Notes: generated from the sequence alone by a model not told the origin. A stretch of 21,204 nt of DNA from Methanobacteriota archaeon (GCA_023436075.1 JAEZKS010000246.1:1-21204); one strand, 5' to 3'. Positions 1-7,481 are shown, counted from the first letter of the stretch. Numbers and translations are program-made.

Positions 1-690
1 CGCTTTCTCCTGGTTATTGCTGCCCTTCTGCTTACGCGACAACACTCTCTGCAGATTTTTGATCTTATCGAGAGATCTGCCGAGACAACGCGGGTTTTCG
101 AAACTGTTCCCGTTGCTATCCACGATAAAATTCGACAATCCCACGTCAATGCCTACGACAGCACTGTTGTCGGGCAATGGCTTTACAGGGCAATCTGACT
201 GCACGATGGCATACCACTTCCCGTCACTGTACTTGATTATTATGCCTTTCACCCTGCCCTCGACAGGCCGGTGCAACTCAATCCTGATTTTACCGATCTT
301 CGAAAGTGACAGCACATTGCCATCGAAGTGGAATCCCGACTGGTTGTAGTTGATCGTCTTGTACCAGCCTTTCCCCTTATACCGAATATGACCGGTTTTA
401 CGGCCTCGTTTCCGTAGTTCAGCGAGCCCGCGGATGTTCGCCCACAAAGTGATGTTGACCATCTGCAACGCCTTGCTATACACGTTGTTGAGCGCCGGAT
501 ATTCTTTCTTGAGAGCAGGGATCATGTTCTGGCAACCGTACATATTCAACGGCTTTCCAGAGTCTTTCGCTTTCCGAATTTCTTCGAGAAGCTTGTTATA
601 CAAGCAACGGCATGACTCCAGTGTTTCCAATAGTTTCGCCTCCGTCTCCCTGTCCGGGTATACGCGGTACTTAGTTGTAAGTGTCTGCAT
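1..690 (-). CDS. tnpB: TnpB-type transposon-encoded RNA-guided nuclease (IS200/IS605 OrfB family), N-terminal 230 residues, cut by window edge
   Basis: Reading the minus strand from an ATG at 690-688 gives an uninterrupted frame to base 1. The N-terminus, starting MQTLTTKYRVYPDRETE, is typical of TnpB. It continues through a helical section with LYNKLLEEIRKAK (about residues 29-41), a basic wedge-like part, and the RuvC-I motif VVGIDVGLSNF with its catalytic Asp at residue 182. The sequence then enters the conserved LSRKQKGSNN helix. TnpB proteins are usually 370-420 aa, so RuvC-II, the zinc ribbon and RuvC-III lie beyond the left edge, as should the right end and omega-RNA. No tnpA is visible upstream, so this is either an IS1341-like solo tnpB or an element whose tnpA is elsewhere. 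Known role: omega-RNA-guided DNA cleavage that promotes element retention. No frameshift or stop is seen in the visible part, so it may be intact. Confidence 0.93.
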   Translation of the reverse strand, partial: MQTLTTKYRVYPDRETEAKLLETLESCRCLYNKLLEEIRKAKDSGKPLNMYGCQNMIPALKKEYPALNNVYSKALQMVNITLWANIRGLAELRKRGRKTGHIRYKGKGWYKTINYNQSGFHFDGNVLSLSKIGKIRIELHRPVEGRVKGIIIKYSDGKWYAIVQSDCPVKPLPDNSAVVGIDVGLSNFIVDSNGNSFENPRCLGRSLDKIKNLQRVLSRKQKGSNNQEKA

Positions 691-767
691 CTTGCTAATC
701 TCTATTACATCTTCCTCTTGATAAACTTGCCGTTACAGCACGCCGAAAGTAATGGGAGGCTCGTTTC

Positions 768-791
768 GTCCCCGCACTGAAGGACCGGGAC
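768..791. other. Possible IS-end hairpin upstream of tnpB
   Basis: GTCCC (768-772) pairs with GGGAC (787-791) around a loop containing a CCTTCAG-like string on the minus strand. Such GC stems with a CCTTCAG/GCGGGG core are typical of the ends of archaeal tnpB elements. It lies about 80 bp upstream of the tnpB start, on the element's left side if this is one element. It may be the left end, or a leftover right end of another copy. The assignment is inference. The rest of the 167-bp gap between tnpB and the next gene shows nothing else I can name. Confidence 0.3.
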
Positions 792-857
792 TTCTCCCTC
801 CCTCCGCTCGGAAAGTTAATATACCCTCTGCACTACCATCTGTCTTGAGGGCGCGCT

Positions 858-2141
858 ATGGCCGGCAAGAAACGGTTGATAGAAGGATTGAAGGGCAATC
901 TGAATCTCCCCTCAGTCGCAAAAGATCACATCATGGACAGGGGGAAACGCATGCTCCCGGCACAATACGAGGCTATACGAAATCTGCGGCAGAACATACG
1001 ACTGCCGGAGATCAGCCCGGACCACATCGTGCAAAAGGGGAAAAACCTGATCGACTCGGGGAGCTACTACGAGGCGCTGTTCTACGACCGGATCTCCCGG
1101 TACTCGATCCCGAGCCTCTCCCAGATGTACGCGAACAGCAAGTTCAAGACCGCCACCTACCGGGCGGACGAGCCGGCGCCGTGCCTGGACGAGATCTTCT
1201 ACAAGTACGAGTCGCTGATCCCGTTCGGCAAGGAATACTGGTTCGCCATCTTTACCTCGCCGGACGGAAAGAAGCCCATGCAGCTCGTGGCCACATTCGG
1301 CCGGCGTAACTCCCGCCGCAGCGTGATCGACGACCTTGAGGTCAGCGGCCTGAATGCCACGGACGGCGTGCTCTCGACCGGCGCCTTCGTCTGGTGTTTC
1401 GACGAGAAGAAGAAGCTCCTCGTACCCCCAGTTAGCACCGCTACCGTTGCGGGCGAACAATCGATCACGACCTCGGGGGAATGCCTGAGCATCGCCATTA
1501 CCGGCACGGCTCCGGAGTACCAGGTCAAGATCGTGAGCGAAGCGATCAAGGGCGAGTTCGCGCTCACGAAGCCCGGCACAGGCATCACCGAAGAAGTCCT
1601 CAACGAGCTCAAGATGGGCCTGAACTACCAGGTCTATAACTTATACTACAATTTTAAGGGCGTCCTGAACGGCAAGGAGTTCGCCGGCCGCTGCTACCTG
1701 CAGAAGGTCATCCTATCAACGCCGATGGTGCCCTGGTACTGGTGTAGGGTGGTCTTCCGCGATGGGTCGACTCTTGTATTCTTCAAGCCATACTTCGGCA
1801 GCAAGGAGTATAACTACCCGCTGCGGAACAAGGGCGCGTTCTACTCGGCTAAGCACGACCGTCTGTTCTGGTTCCAGAACATCACAGTGGACAGCGACCG
1901 GAAGAGCGTGTACTGGCGCTTCCGCAGTAACGGCGATGACTACTCGCTGGACGTCTCGATCAAGGCGTACGCCAACCACCTGTTCAGCTTCCGGAGCGGC
2001 GGCTTCTTCAACTATCACGAGTACATGGTGAACGTGAAAAAGTTCCACTTCTCGGGCGACGCGGGGAAGATCAGCATTACTCACAAAGACCTCGGGCCCG
2101 GAGCCGGACTATTCGAGGACGCTACCGGCATTTTGATCTGA
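858..2141 (+). CDS. Conserved-looking protein of unknown function, 427 aa, predicted beta-rich C-terminal two thirds
   Basis: I do not recognise a named family. Residues 1-75 are basic and helical, with two similar segments (LPSVAKDHIMDRGKRML and LPEISPDHIVQKGKNLI), an internal repeat of about 33 residues. From about residue 90 the protein is rich in alternating hydrophobic/aromatic strands (LIPFGKEYWFAIFTSPDG, PWYWCRVVFRDGSTLVFFK, KSVYWRFRSNGDDYSLDVSI). This suggests a beta-sandwich or lipocalin-like fold such as the AttH/CrtC (carotenoid hydratase-like) group, but that is a weak guess from texture only. There is no signal peptide and no membrane span, so it is probably cytosolic. A GAGGG stretch about 9 nt before the ATG could serve as ribosome-binding site. 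Codon use resembles neighbouring core genes. It stands alone, upstream of an inverted-repeat element that begins 7 bp after its stop. Confidence 0.85.
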   Translation: MAGKKRLIEGLKGNLNLPSVAKDHIMDRGKRMLPAQYEAIRNLRQNIRLPEISPDHIVQKGKNLIDSGSYYEALFYDRISRYSIPSLSQMYANSKFKTATYRADEPAPCLDEIFYKYESLIPFGKEYWFAIFTSPDGKKPMQLVATFGRRNSRRSVIDDLEVSGLNATDGVLSTGAFVWCFDEKKKLLVPPVSTATVAGEQSITTSGECLSIAITGTAPEYQVKIVSEAIKGEFALTKPGTGITEEVLNELKMGLNYQVYNLYYNFKGVLNGKEFAGRCYLQKVILSTPMVPWYWCRVVFRDGSTLVFFKPYFGSKEYNYPLRNKGAFYSAKHDRLFWFQNITVDSDRKSVYWRFRSNGDDYSLDVSIKAYANHLFSFRSGGFFNYHEYMVNVKKFHFSGDAGKISITHKDLGPGAGLFEDATGILI

Positions 2142-2147
2142 CCTAGA

Positions 2148-2569
2148 TTCTGCTTCCGGTCGTTTCAACACGAAAACACAAAAACGTTTTTTGTTTCCAC
2201 TAAAGTCACTAAAGGCACTAAGACGCGAATTCAAAGACACTAAACCCACGAACGTCACCAAGTTTAAAACACTAATAAGGTCACGAAGAGCACAAAAACA
2301 CTAACTCCGGCTCTGTGACTTCGTTGTTGTGTAAGCGATTGGGAAGTCGCGAGTTTTACAGGTAGATGCGAATGGGCGCTACCCTTGGTACTTTCGTGAC
2401 CTTAGTGACTTTATTCGTGTTTTAAGCTTGGCGACCTTTGAGACTTTAGTGTCTTTGAATTCGTGATTTAGTGCCTTTAGAGGTTTAACCGTGCCCTTAG
2501 TGCCTTTGTGAATTTAGTGGAAACAAAAAACGTTTTTGTGTTTTCGTGTTGAAACGACCGGAAGCAGAA
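2148..2569. repeat. 422-bp element with perfect 57-bp terminal inverted repeats and 9-nt periodic arms
   Basis: Bases 2148-2204 are the exact reverse complement of 2513-2569 (57 of 57). Further in, 2226-2244 matches 2445-2463 in inverted orientation (19 of 19), and weaker complementarity continues to roughly 2300 and 2385. The arms consist largely of degenerate nonamers of the type CCACTAAAG / TCACTAAAG / GCACTAAGA, mirrored as CTTAGTGCC / TTTAGTGTC on the right. The centre (about 2310-2385) is unrelated unique sequence. There is no coding frame and no obvious target-site duplication. As RNA or extruded DNA it would fold into one very long imperfect hairpin. It could be a MITE-like mobile element, or a tract grown by nonamer duplication. 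It fills most of the gap between the flanking genes. Confidence 0.9.
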
Positions 2570-2625
2570 AATTATCTTGCTTTACAACCACTTTAATTAC
2601 AAAAATTATCCATTACAGGAAAAAA

Positions 2626-2634
2626 GATATATAG
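2626..2634 (+). promoter_or_regulatory. Archaeal TATA box for the 143-aa gene
   Basis: A GATATATAG string preceded by a purine-rich GGAAAAAA stretch (BRE-like) lies about 35 bp before the ATG at 2665. TFB/TBP promoters normally place transcription start about 25 bp downstream of the box, which leaves a leader of about 10 nt. Confidence 0.5.
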
Positions 2635-2664
2635 TTTTGTTAATTTGTGGTATTGAGAGCAACC

Positions 2665-3096
2665 ATGAAAAACGAGAGGCGCATCAAAGTCGACTTCCCG
2701 GACGTAGACCTCAAGAACGACGACATTTCAGGCGAATACCTGAAAATCGGCAAGTCTATCGTCGCTGACGGCCGGGTGCAGAACCTGGACACTTTCATCC
2801 GGAACCTGGAAGAGTACAATCACCTGCAGTACCGGCTGATGGAGAAGACGAAGGCTCTGTGCAAGTCGATGGAGAACATGGTGGACGACGACTTCGTGTT
2901 AGTCAATGACCTCAGCGCTTTCTTCGAAGAAATCGACCGGATCACGGAACGGATGGACAACATGACCTACCTGGTCCCACGGGACGAGGTGCTGCAGGTG
3001 CTCGAGGACTACCTGGCGCTGCACCAGCGGCTGTTCAACAAGCCGATGCTGTTCGTGGAATCCGGTTTCGGCAACTTGCCGCAGTACGAGCTTTAG
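2665..3096 (+). CDS. Small acidic helical protein of unknown function, 143 aa
   Basis: Family not recognised. The protein is soluble, acidic and almost entirely helical. It has a short N-terminal strand-like segment (RRIKVDFPDVDLKND), then three or four amphipathic helices, including NLEEYNHLQYRLMEKTKALC and EEIDRITERMDNM, that could form a coiled-coil or helical bundle. The ATG at 2665 is preferred over an in-frame GTG at 2647 because it sits just behind a good TATA box and gives a short leader. Its TAG stop (3094-3096) overlaps the TAA stop of the convergent pilin-like gene (3093-3095), so the two transcription units meet with no spacer. It could be associated with the pilus operon, but nothing in the sequence proves that. 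Confidence 0.8.
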   Translation: MKNERRIKVDFPDVDLKNDDISGEYLKIGKSIVADGRVQNLDTFIRNLEEYNHLQYRLMEKTKALCKSMENMVDDDFVLVNDLSAFFEEIDRITERMDNMTYLVPRDEVLQVLEDYLALHQRLFNKPMLFVESGFGNLPQYEL

Positions 3097-3584
3097 TCCC
3101 AGCAGGCGACCCTGGATAAGGAGTATTGCGACGACCCGTCTGTCATCGACACGTCGTAGGCGCAGCCGAATGCACGGGCTTCATTCCCGATTTTCTTTAC
3201 TATGATTCCTCCGACGCCTGCCAGTGTGCCATCATTACTCTTCACAGCATATTCCATGGCGAGGGTTTCATTGTATTCGAAGGAAAAGGCTACTCCGCAC
3301 CCATTCATGCGTCGGGAAATATCTCCTGCCAGCCGATCTGCTCTCTTCTTAAAATCGTTACTAAGGTCCTGGCGCCGATCCCATGAATAACCGCCCGTCA
3401 GCATTGCAATATCCTTGAGGCCGGCATCCTGTGCCCAGATCACGTTTTCAATTGATTCCCGATCCGGCCATGCTCTTTCCAGGGACTCGGTCTCTTTGAC
3501 AGAGGTCAAGTACGTCGACAGCAAGATCAGGCAAACGCATACCGCAAGTGCGGATAGCAGGAGCATTTGTCCCCTGTCATCCAT
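3093..3584 (-). CDS. Pilin-like secretory protein E, 163 aa (last gene of the pilus operon)
   Basis: The N-terminus MDDRGQMLLLSALAVCVCLILLSTYL has a short charged leader ending in RG, then Q and one hydrophobic span (about residues 6-26), followed by an extracellular-type domain of about 135 aa. The DRGQ-hydrophobic start resembles archaeal prepilin-like proteins found beside Tad-type motors. Prepilin peptidase would be expected to cut after Gly5. There is no acidic residue at +5, so it may be a minor or atypical pilin. Two cysteines (about residues 75 and 140) are spaced for a possible disulfide. A clear GGAGG lies 8 nt before the ATG, and the start overlaps the upstream gene's end by 8 nt, indicating coupled translation. 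It is the last member of the eight-gene cluster; its exact role is unknown. Confidence 0.8.
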   Translation of the reverse strand: MDDRGQMLLLSALAVCVCLILLSTYLTSVKETESLERAWPDRESIENVIWAQDAGLKDIAMLTGGYSWDRRQDLSNDFKKRADRLAGDISRRMNGCGVAFSFEYNETLAMEYAVKSNDGTLAGVGGIIVKKIGNEARAFGCAYDVSMTDGSSQYSLSRVACWD

Positions 3585-4029
3585 GTTCTGGCCTCCAGAT
3601 GATGAGGCTGCAATCGATCATTTCGCCGGTTTCCTGCCTGTATGCCAGGAATGGCCGGACATGCATAGTGGCAAAGTCTGGTGGACAGTCTCCGATAGTG
3701 CCATAGGGTGTTTGCAGGTAAGCCCGGTAGCCCGGGAGCATCCGGCTGCGAAGATTGGATTCGAGTGTCGGAGACTGTGCGGTCCATGCCAGTTGAGACG
3801 ATAGTGACTGCGCCAGTGCAGGATGCCCTGGCTGGTTCTTGCCGTGTTCGAGGATGTACAGCAGGTCCGTCGTCATCTGCTTCAGGTCATCGTTGCCACC
3901 CTGCGACAGATGGCCCGAGATCGACAGCAGACAGGCGAGCGCCGAAAACATCAGCACGACGGCGATCAATGCCTCGATCATGTGGAGCGCCCCTTCCTGG
4001 TCAGCGATAAGTCCCCGCTGTTCCTTCAT
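3577..4029 (-). CDS. Pilin-like secretory protein D, 150 aa
   Basis: The start at 4029 is chosen because GGAGG lies 5 nt upstream, and because the protein then begins MKEQRGLIADQEGALHMIEA, a compact prepilin-like leader. The sequence QEG followed by ALHMIEALIAVVLMFSALACLL matches the type IV prepilin pattern of Gly at -1, Glu at about +6 and a hydrophobic helix. This makes it the most classical pilin of the five. The mature domain (about residues 40-150) is unfamiliar. The open frame continues 30 codons upstream inside the previous gene, but that extension has no leader features. It overlaps the upstream gene by 29 nt and the downstream gene by 8 nt. It is probably a pilus subunit or minor pilin exported and assembled by the cluster's motor; this is inferred from context and the N-terminus. 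Confidence 0.82.
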   Translation of the reverse strand: MKEQRGLIADQEGALHMIEALIAVVLMFSALACLLSISGHLSQGGNDDLKQMTTDLLYILEHGKNQPGHPALAQSLSSQLAWTAQSPTLESNLRSRMLPGYRAYLQTPYGTIGDCPPDFATMHVRPFLAYRQETGEMIDCSLIIWRPEHG

Positions 4030-4558
4030 ATTTCCTCCACAAGTACAGGACAAGCTTTCCGTTTCGCTCCACACCATTGATATCGACGATGCCCACCAGC
4101 CTGATGCACCTGTAAACATCCATGGTCCCGTCGTCTACGATGTATCCAGATGCGACCTGAATCGATCCGTCGTCTGCCGAAATTTCGATCCTGACGCCAT
4201 AGTAGTTCTCCGTATCGTTCAGGAACAGGTGCCGGGCCAGCCCGGTCTCATTGAAGAAGCCCAGTGCGTAGACCTTATCCTCGGAGATGAAACATGGCCG
4301 CCCGTCGGAGAGGCCGATGAACGATGCCGCATCAGCACGGAAAGGGCTCACATGCCATTCCTTCGGCGAGCCCTGGCTCAGGACCAGCATGTCGCTCACT
4401 TCTTCCGCCAGCGGTTGTAATGCCGAGGCGTAGCCGGCGGTGAAATCATGCGATATCGAGCTGATGGCCAGATAGAGGGCGACGACGAGCAGCAGGACGA
4501 ATATGCCGCATCCCGCGATGAAGTCGATGCTGAACACGCCTCCGGAGTCGTCTCTCAT
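4001..4558 (-). CDS. Pilin-like secretory protein C, 185 aa
   Basis: The ATG at 4558 overlaps the preceding gene's TGA in an ATGA arrangement and gives MRDDSGGVFSIDFIAGCGIF. This is a short charged leader ending in GG, then V-F-S-I-D with Asp at +5 in place of the usual Glu, then one strong membrane span (about residues 11-35). The remaining 150 residues look like an exported beta-rich domain, with strands such as YYGVRIEISADDGSIQVASGYI and a C-terminal KLVLYLWRKY. A longer in-frame reading to 4759 is possible, but the extra 67 residues are Arg/His-rich and lie inside the neighbouring gene, so I reject them. The predicted role is minor pilin or surface-exposed filament component. Confidence 0.82.
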   Translation of the reverse strand: MRDDSGGVFSIDFIAGCGIFVLLLVVALYLAISSISHDFTAGYASALQPLAEEVSDMLVLSQGSPKEWHVSPFRADAASFIGLSDGRPCFISEDKVYALGFFNETGLARHLFLNDTENYYGVRIEISADDGSIQVASGYIVDDGTMDVYRCIRLVGIVDINGVERNGKLVLYLWRKYEGTAGTYR

Positions 4559-5028
4559 GCGAAAGTCACCGTCCGCGTAGTGGCATCGTAAGCGATCGTG
4601 TGACTGGCGGGAGGGCCTGTGATAAATCCGGCTACCTTGATGTTGCCGATCATCAGCGGCATAGGGGCGCTGTACTCTTGCATGGACCGGCCGGAACTCA
4701 CGCAGATCGTGATATTGTGCCCGTTCGGCCATGGGTAGGCCAGGTACGACATGCCGCAAATTCGCTCGGGCAAGTCGATCGTCAGTACCGATGATACATC
4801 GCCGGTGCCTGCGGCGTCACAGGCGACAGCGCTGATGGCCGAGGCCACGCTGTACGCCGCTATCGCCGTCGCGTCGTCCCTTGCTGTGGCCGAAAATGCT
4901 GACACTGCCATGGCGAGAGCCATGAATATGAGTACTGCCACTCCGACCAACAGGACGTATTCGGCGGTAGTCGCAACGCCGGAGTCATTCGATTCTGACT
5001 TGCAGTATCGTACAGTCGATGCAGACAT
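4555..5028 (-). CDS. Pilin-like secretory protein B, 157 aa
   Basis: The start at 5028 has a GGGAGGGA ribosome-binding site about 7 nt upstream and gives MSASTVRYCKSESNDSGVAT, a 17-residue polar leader. After NDSG comes VATTAEYVLLVGVAVLIFMALAMAVSAF, a hydrophobic span with Glu at +6, consistent with a type IV prepilin cleaved after Gly17. The mature domain is small, with three Cys residues (about positions 69, 92 and 107 of the mature-numbered region) that might form a disulfide. The start codon lies inside the 3' end of the upstream gene (44-nt overlap) and its stop overlaps the next start (ATGA). The frame extends further upstream, but the added residues are out-of-frame reading of gene A. 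The role is inferred from the leader and the operon. Confidence 0.8.
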   Translation of the reverse strand: MSASTVRYCKSESNDSGVATTAEYVLLVGVAVLIFMALAMAVSAFSATARDDATAIAAYSVASAISAVACDAAGTGDVSSVLTIDLPERICGMSYLAYPWPNGHNITICVSSGRSMQEYSAPMPLMIGNIKVAGFITGPPASHTIAYDATTRTVTFA

Positions 5029-5722
5029 CTTCGATCCCTCCCATTCTGGCTGTGACTTTGTTGCCTTCCTGTTCCACAGTGAATCCTTCCTTCCAGAGGA
5101 CGGCTGACCAGCCTTCCGGGCATGATGACGATATGGACAGGGTAACCGTGCCATCTGATGGCTGAGTGACGTTCCGGGCGGCGATTGCCTTGACATCCAG
5201 TATGGCGTTCCTGCCGCCCGGAGCCGAAGCCGTATCAGATGAGACCTCTATCAGGGAGACATACAACGATTTACCTTCCCCGACCCTTGCGGTGAAAATC
5301 GACGGTTTCCGGATGGCATCGATCGTCCCGCTGTCGTTGCCAAAGACAGCGCCCCCCTCAAAAGTGGCAGAACGGAACGGCGATCGCAGGCTGACGCTGC
5401 CCATCCTCGTCGAGAAGACCTCCAGATTGCCGATGCTAACTGCGAAACGCGCAATGTCGTCATCCCCATCAAGCGTTATCAGCTCATATTCTGACGGCAC
5501 CCGGACTTCTGACGCGGTAAAGTACGTATTGTTGGCATGGGCCGAGTTAGCCGCCGCAGTCGCGAACGATCGCATGGCCAGGGTCGCTTCGGAGAAGCCG
5601 GCGCTTTCTACAGCCGAGGTGATGACTCCTCCTGCGCCTGAAGCGACGAAGATGACTGCAGTGATCACCATGCCGGCGAGGATGGAGTACCCCAGCAGTT
5701 CCGAGACGCCCTCGTCACTCAT
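4985..5722 (-). CDS. Pilin-like secretory protein A, 245 aa
   Basis: It starts MSDEGVSELLGYSILAGMVITAVIFVASGAG. The motif D/E-x-G-V-S-E-x-L-G-Y followed by a hydrophobic span closely resembles the conserved N-terminus of many euryarchaeal pilin-like proteins, which begin ..RGVSxVLGxxLLV. The remaining 210 residues contain beta-strand-like segments, Ser/Thr-rich stretches and a late Cys pair (EDVCIDCTIL), so the domain is probably exported. It begins with an ATGA overlap at the end of the TadC-like gene and is therefore the first pilin-like gene behind the motor. It is the largest of the five and could be an adhesin-like or major component. It has no recognised enzymatic motif. Confidence 0.82.
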   Translation of the reverse strand: MSDEGVSELLGYSILAGMVITAVIFVASGAGGVITSAVESAGFSEATLAMRSFATAAANSAHANNTYFTASEVRVPSEYELITLDGDDDIARFAVSIGNLEVFSTRMGSVSLRSPFRSATFEGGAVFGNDSGTIDAIRKPSIFTARVGEGKSLYVSLIEVSSDTASAPGGRNAILDVKAIAARNVTQPSDGTVTLSISSSCPEGWSAVLWKEGFTVEQEGNKVTARMGGIEDVCIDCTILQVRIE

Positions 5723-6603
5723 ATCCCGAACGCCTCCAGCACGCTGTAGCCCGGAAAGACGATCAGTTCGTAGATGAGGAAAGCGGCGGTAGCCAGCACG
5801 ACGACGTCTTTCATGCCTCCGAAGATCGTATTGTCACGAATCACACCGACGGTCAGGCCAGAGCATACGGCCACGGATAGCGACAGCACATAATAAGGCA
5901 TCGCCGAAGCCACGGGGTCTTCCGTGAGAACGGCCTCACCTGACGACAGCGACTGGAGCTGGTGAGACATGGGCGCGAACGAAGAGATGCAGAGCGATAC
6001 CACGATGAGGAAAACAAAGGCTGTCAGATACATGACGACAATTGCCGAAGACGTGCCTGCCTTTCTTTCGGCTTCGAGCGTGCGTGACAGCCGGCCCTCT
6101 GTCGCGACCATCTTCAGGACGCTTTCCGCATTGGGGCTGGACGTCAGCGCCTCGTTGATGATAGAGACCGACCTGGTGATGTACGCATTGTTCACTCTCG
6201 CCGACATGGCCTTTAGCGCAGTCGAAAGGTCGTAACCCTCGTCCTCGATCTCCGAGAGCACTCTCCTGACTTCGTCCGACATGGCACCGTAGCCTCCCGC
6301 CGACGCGCGCTTCAGGGCCTTCCGGAACGAGCCACTGGCCCTGACATGTTCCGATAAGTCGTAGAACAGCTCCGGCGCCCGTGTCACGACATCCCGGTCG
6401 AACGACGATGTTATCCAGAAAGCGATGGCCATAGGGGCCATAGTGGCGACCATGAAGACGTACATCGCCACTTCGACAGGCTGGACCAGCAGTGTCAGGC
6501 ATGAGGCAACCACGCCCGCGGTAGCGGCTGCCATCGCTACTAATGGCATTCCCGCCGCTCTCAACGTCGTGCGAACGGCCTCGAATTCGTTGCTTCCCGT
6601 CAT
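5719..6603 (-). CDS. tadC: TadC-like type II/IV secretion system membrane platform protein, 294 aa
   Basis: This is a polytopic membrane protein with the GspF/TadC pattern. It has two N-terminal spans (about residues 18-65), then a cytoplasmic helical domain. That domain contains the family-typical FYDLSEHVRASGSFRKALKRAS, DEVRRVLSEIEDEGYDLSTAL and TRSVSIINEALTSSPNAESVLKMVA segments. Three or four C-terminal spans follow (VVMYLTAFVFLIVVSL, YYVLSLSVAVCSG, VVVLATAAFLIYEL). The known role of the family is the inner-membrane platform that couples the ATPase to filament assembly. The ATG at 6603 has GGAGG 8 nt upstream and overlaps the stop of the preceding gene as ATGA; a longer reading to 6687 would overlap that gene by 88 nt and is not preferred. 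The pairing of two platform proteins resembles the archaeal Tad-like arrangement. Confidence 0.88.
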   Translation of the reverse strand: MTGSNEFEAVRTTLRAAGMPLVAMAAATAGVVASCLTLLVQPVEVAMYVFMVATMAPMAIAFWITSSFDRDVVTRAPELFYDLSEHVRASGSFRKALKRASAGGYGAMSDEVRRVLSEIEDEGYDLSTALKAMSARVNNAYITRSVSIINEALTSSPNAESVLKMVATEGRLSRTLEAERKAGTSSAIVVMYLTAFVFLIVVSLCISSFAPMSHQLQSLSSGEAVLTEDPVASAMPYYVLSLSVAVCSGLTVGVIRDNTIFGGMKDVVVLATAAFLIYELIVFPGYSVLEAFGI

Positions 6604-7481
6604 GGTCTGGCCTCCGGATATGCCGAGTGCAGGATTTTGATCACCATGAAGCTGCCCGCCGGCACCACTGCAAGCGCATCGATCCACACGAGCACGTTGC
6701 CAGTCAGCATGCCAGCCATGTTAAAGACAAGATTGATGATCGCGATGAATATGGCAGCGATACCGATGACCGACAGGTAAACGGACGACATGCCCTGCAC
6801 CTTTTCATTGTACTGACGCACTTCAAGCGCTTTTTTGTCCGCGAGTGCGGCATGTCGGCCTTGCAGGTACTCGCGCAGGCTGCCACCGCTGTTGTATACG
6901 GCGGCGATGCCGATCAGGAGTTCCTGCCAGACAGCCGAAGGCGACGTAGACTGCGCCAGCCTCAGGGCCGAGATCACATCCATGCCGTCCTCTTCGATGA
7001 GCGATAGCGCGTACGCCGCCTCCAGGGCGATGTCCTTGCCGTACACGCTGTCGAGATTGGAGAGGTTGAACAGCATCCGCTTCAGCGGGACATTGTAGCC
7101 AGCCATCGCCAGCATCAGCCCGACCGCATGGACGGCATTGGCATCGATCAGCGCTCCCCGGTAGTTCCTCAATGAAGAGATCGCGTAGAGCCTGAGGTAA
7201 AACGTAGCTGCTGCAACGACCAGCCCGGCTGCAACGGGATATGCGACGTCCGTCCATGAAATGACTCCTCCGGCATAGAGTCCCGACAACATCAGAGCTC
7301 CGGTCGCGGCTGCAATTACGGAGAACATAACGGCCGCGAGGATCTCAGAACGATATATGTAGCTGGCGAAATCCTCGTCCAGCCGGCATTGCTCGTGCTT
7401 CGCCGCGTAGCTCTCTAGCAGCCCTGACTGCGAGGCACTTGCCGCCAGGCGTCGTACAGCCGCAATTTCAGGATATTCCAT
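6600..7481 (-). CDS. tadB: TadB-like type II/IV secretion system membrane platform protein, 293 aa
   Basis: The architecture is that of the GspF family. An N-terminal cytoplasmic stretch is followed by two spans (YRSEILAAVMFSVIAAATGALML and VAYPVAAGLVVAAATFYL), a cytoplasmic domain with LIDANAVHAVGLMLAMAGYNVPLKRMLFNLS and the motif YNSGGSLREYLQ, and then two C-terminal spans. The NSGGSL-x-EYL string is characteristic of the platform domain. It partners with the ATPase encoded just upstream and the TadC-like protein downstream. The start is chosen at the ATG giving MEYPEIAAVRRL, which has GGGAGG upstream and overlaps the ATPase gene by 14 nt. An ATG 21 nt earlier (7502, MREGAVP) is possible. 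It is most likely a component of a pilus or secretion filament anchored in the cytoplasmic membrane. Confidence 0.87.
   Translation of the reverse strand: MEYPEIAAVRRLAASASQSGLLESYAAKHEQCRLDEDFASYIYRSEILAAVMFSVIAAATGALMLSGLYAGGVISWTDVAYPVAAGLVVAAATFYLRLYAISSLRNYRGALIDANAVHAVGLMLAMAGYNVPLKRMLFNLSNLDSVYGKDIALEAAYALSLIEEDGMDVISALRLAQSTSPSAVWQELLIGIAAVYNSGGSLREYLQGRHAALADKKALEVRQYNEKVQGMSSVYLSVIGIAAIFIAIINLVFNMAGMLTGNVLVWIDALAVVPAGSFMVIKILHSAYPEARP

Noticed and set aside
752..1309. Alternative plus-strand frame across the start of the 427-aa gene
   Set aside because: Arg/Gly/Pro-rich translation without family features, overlapping the better gene in another frame; a shadow of high-GC coding sequence.
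2148..2569. CRISPR array
   Set aside because: The repeats are inverted arms and 9-nt units without regular spacers; no cas genes nearby.
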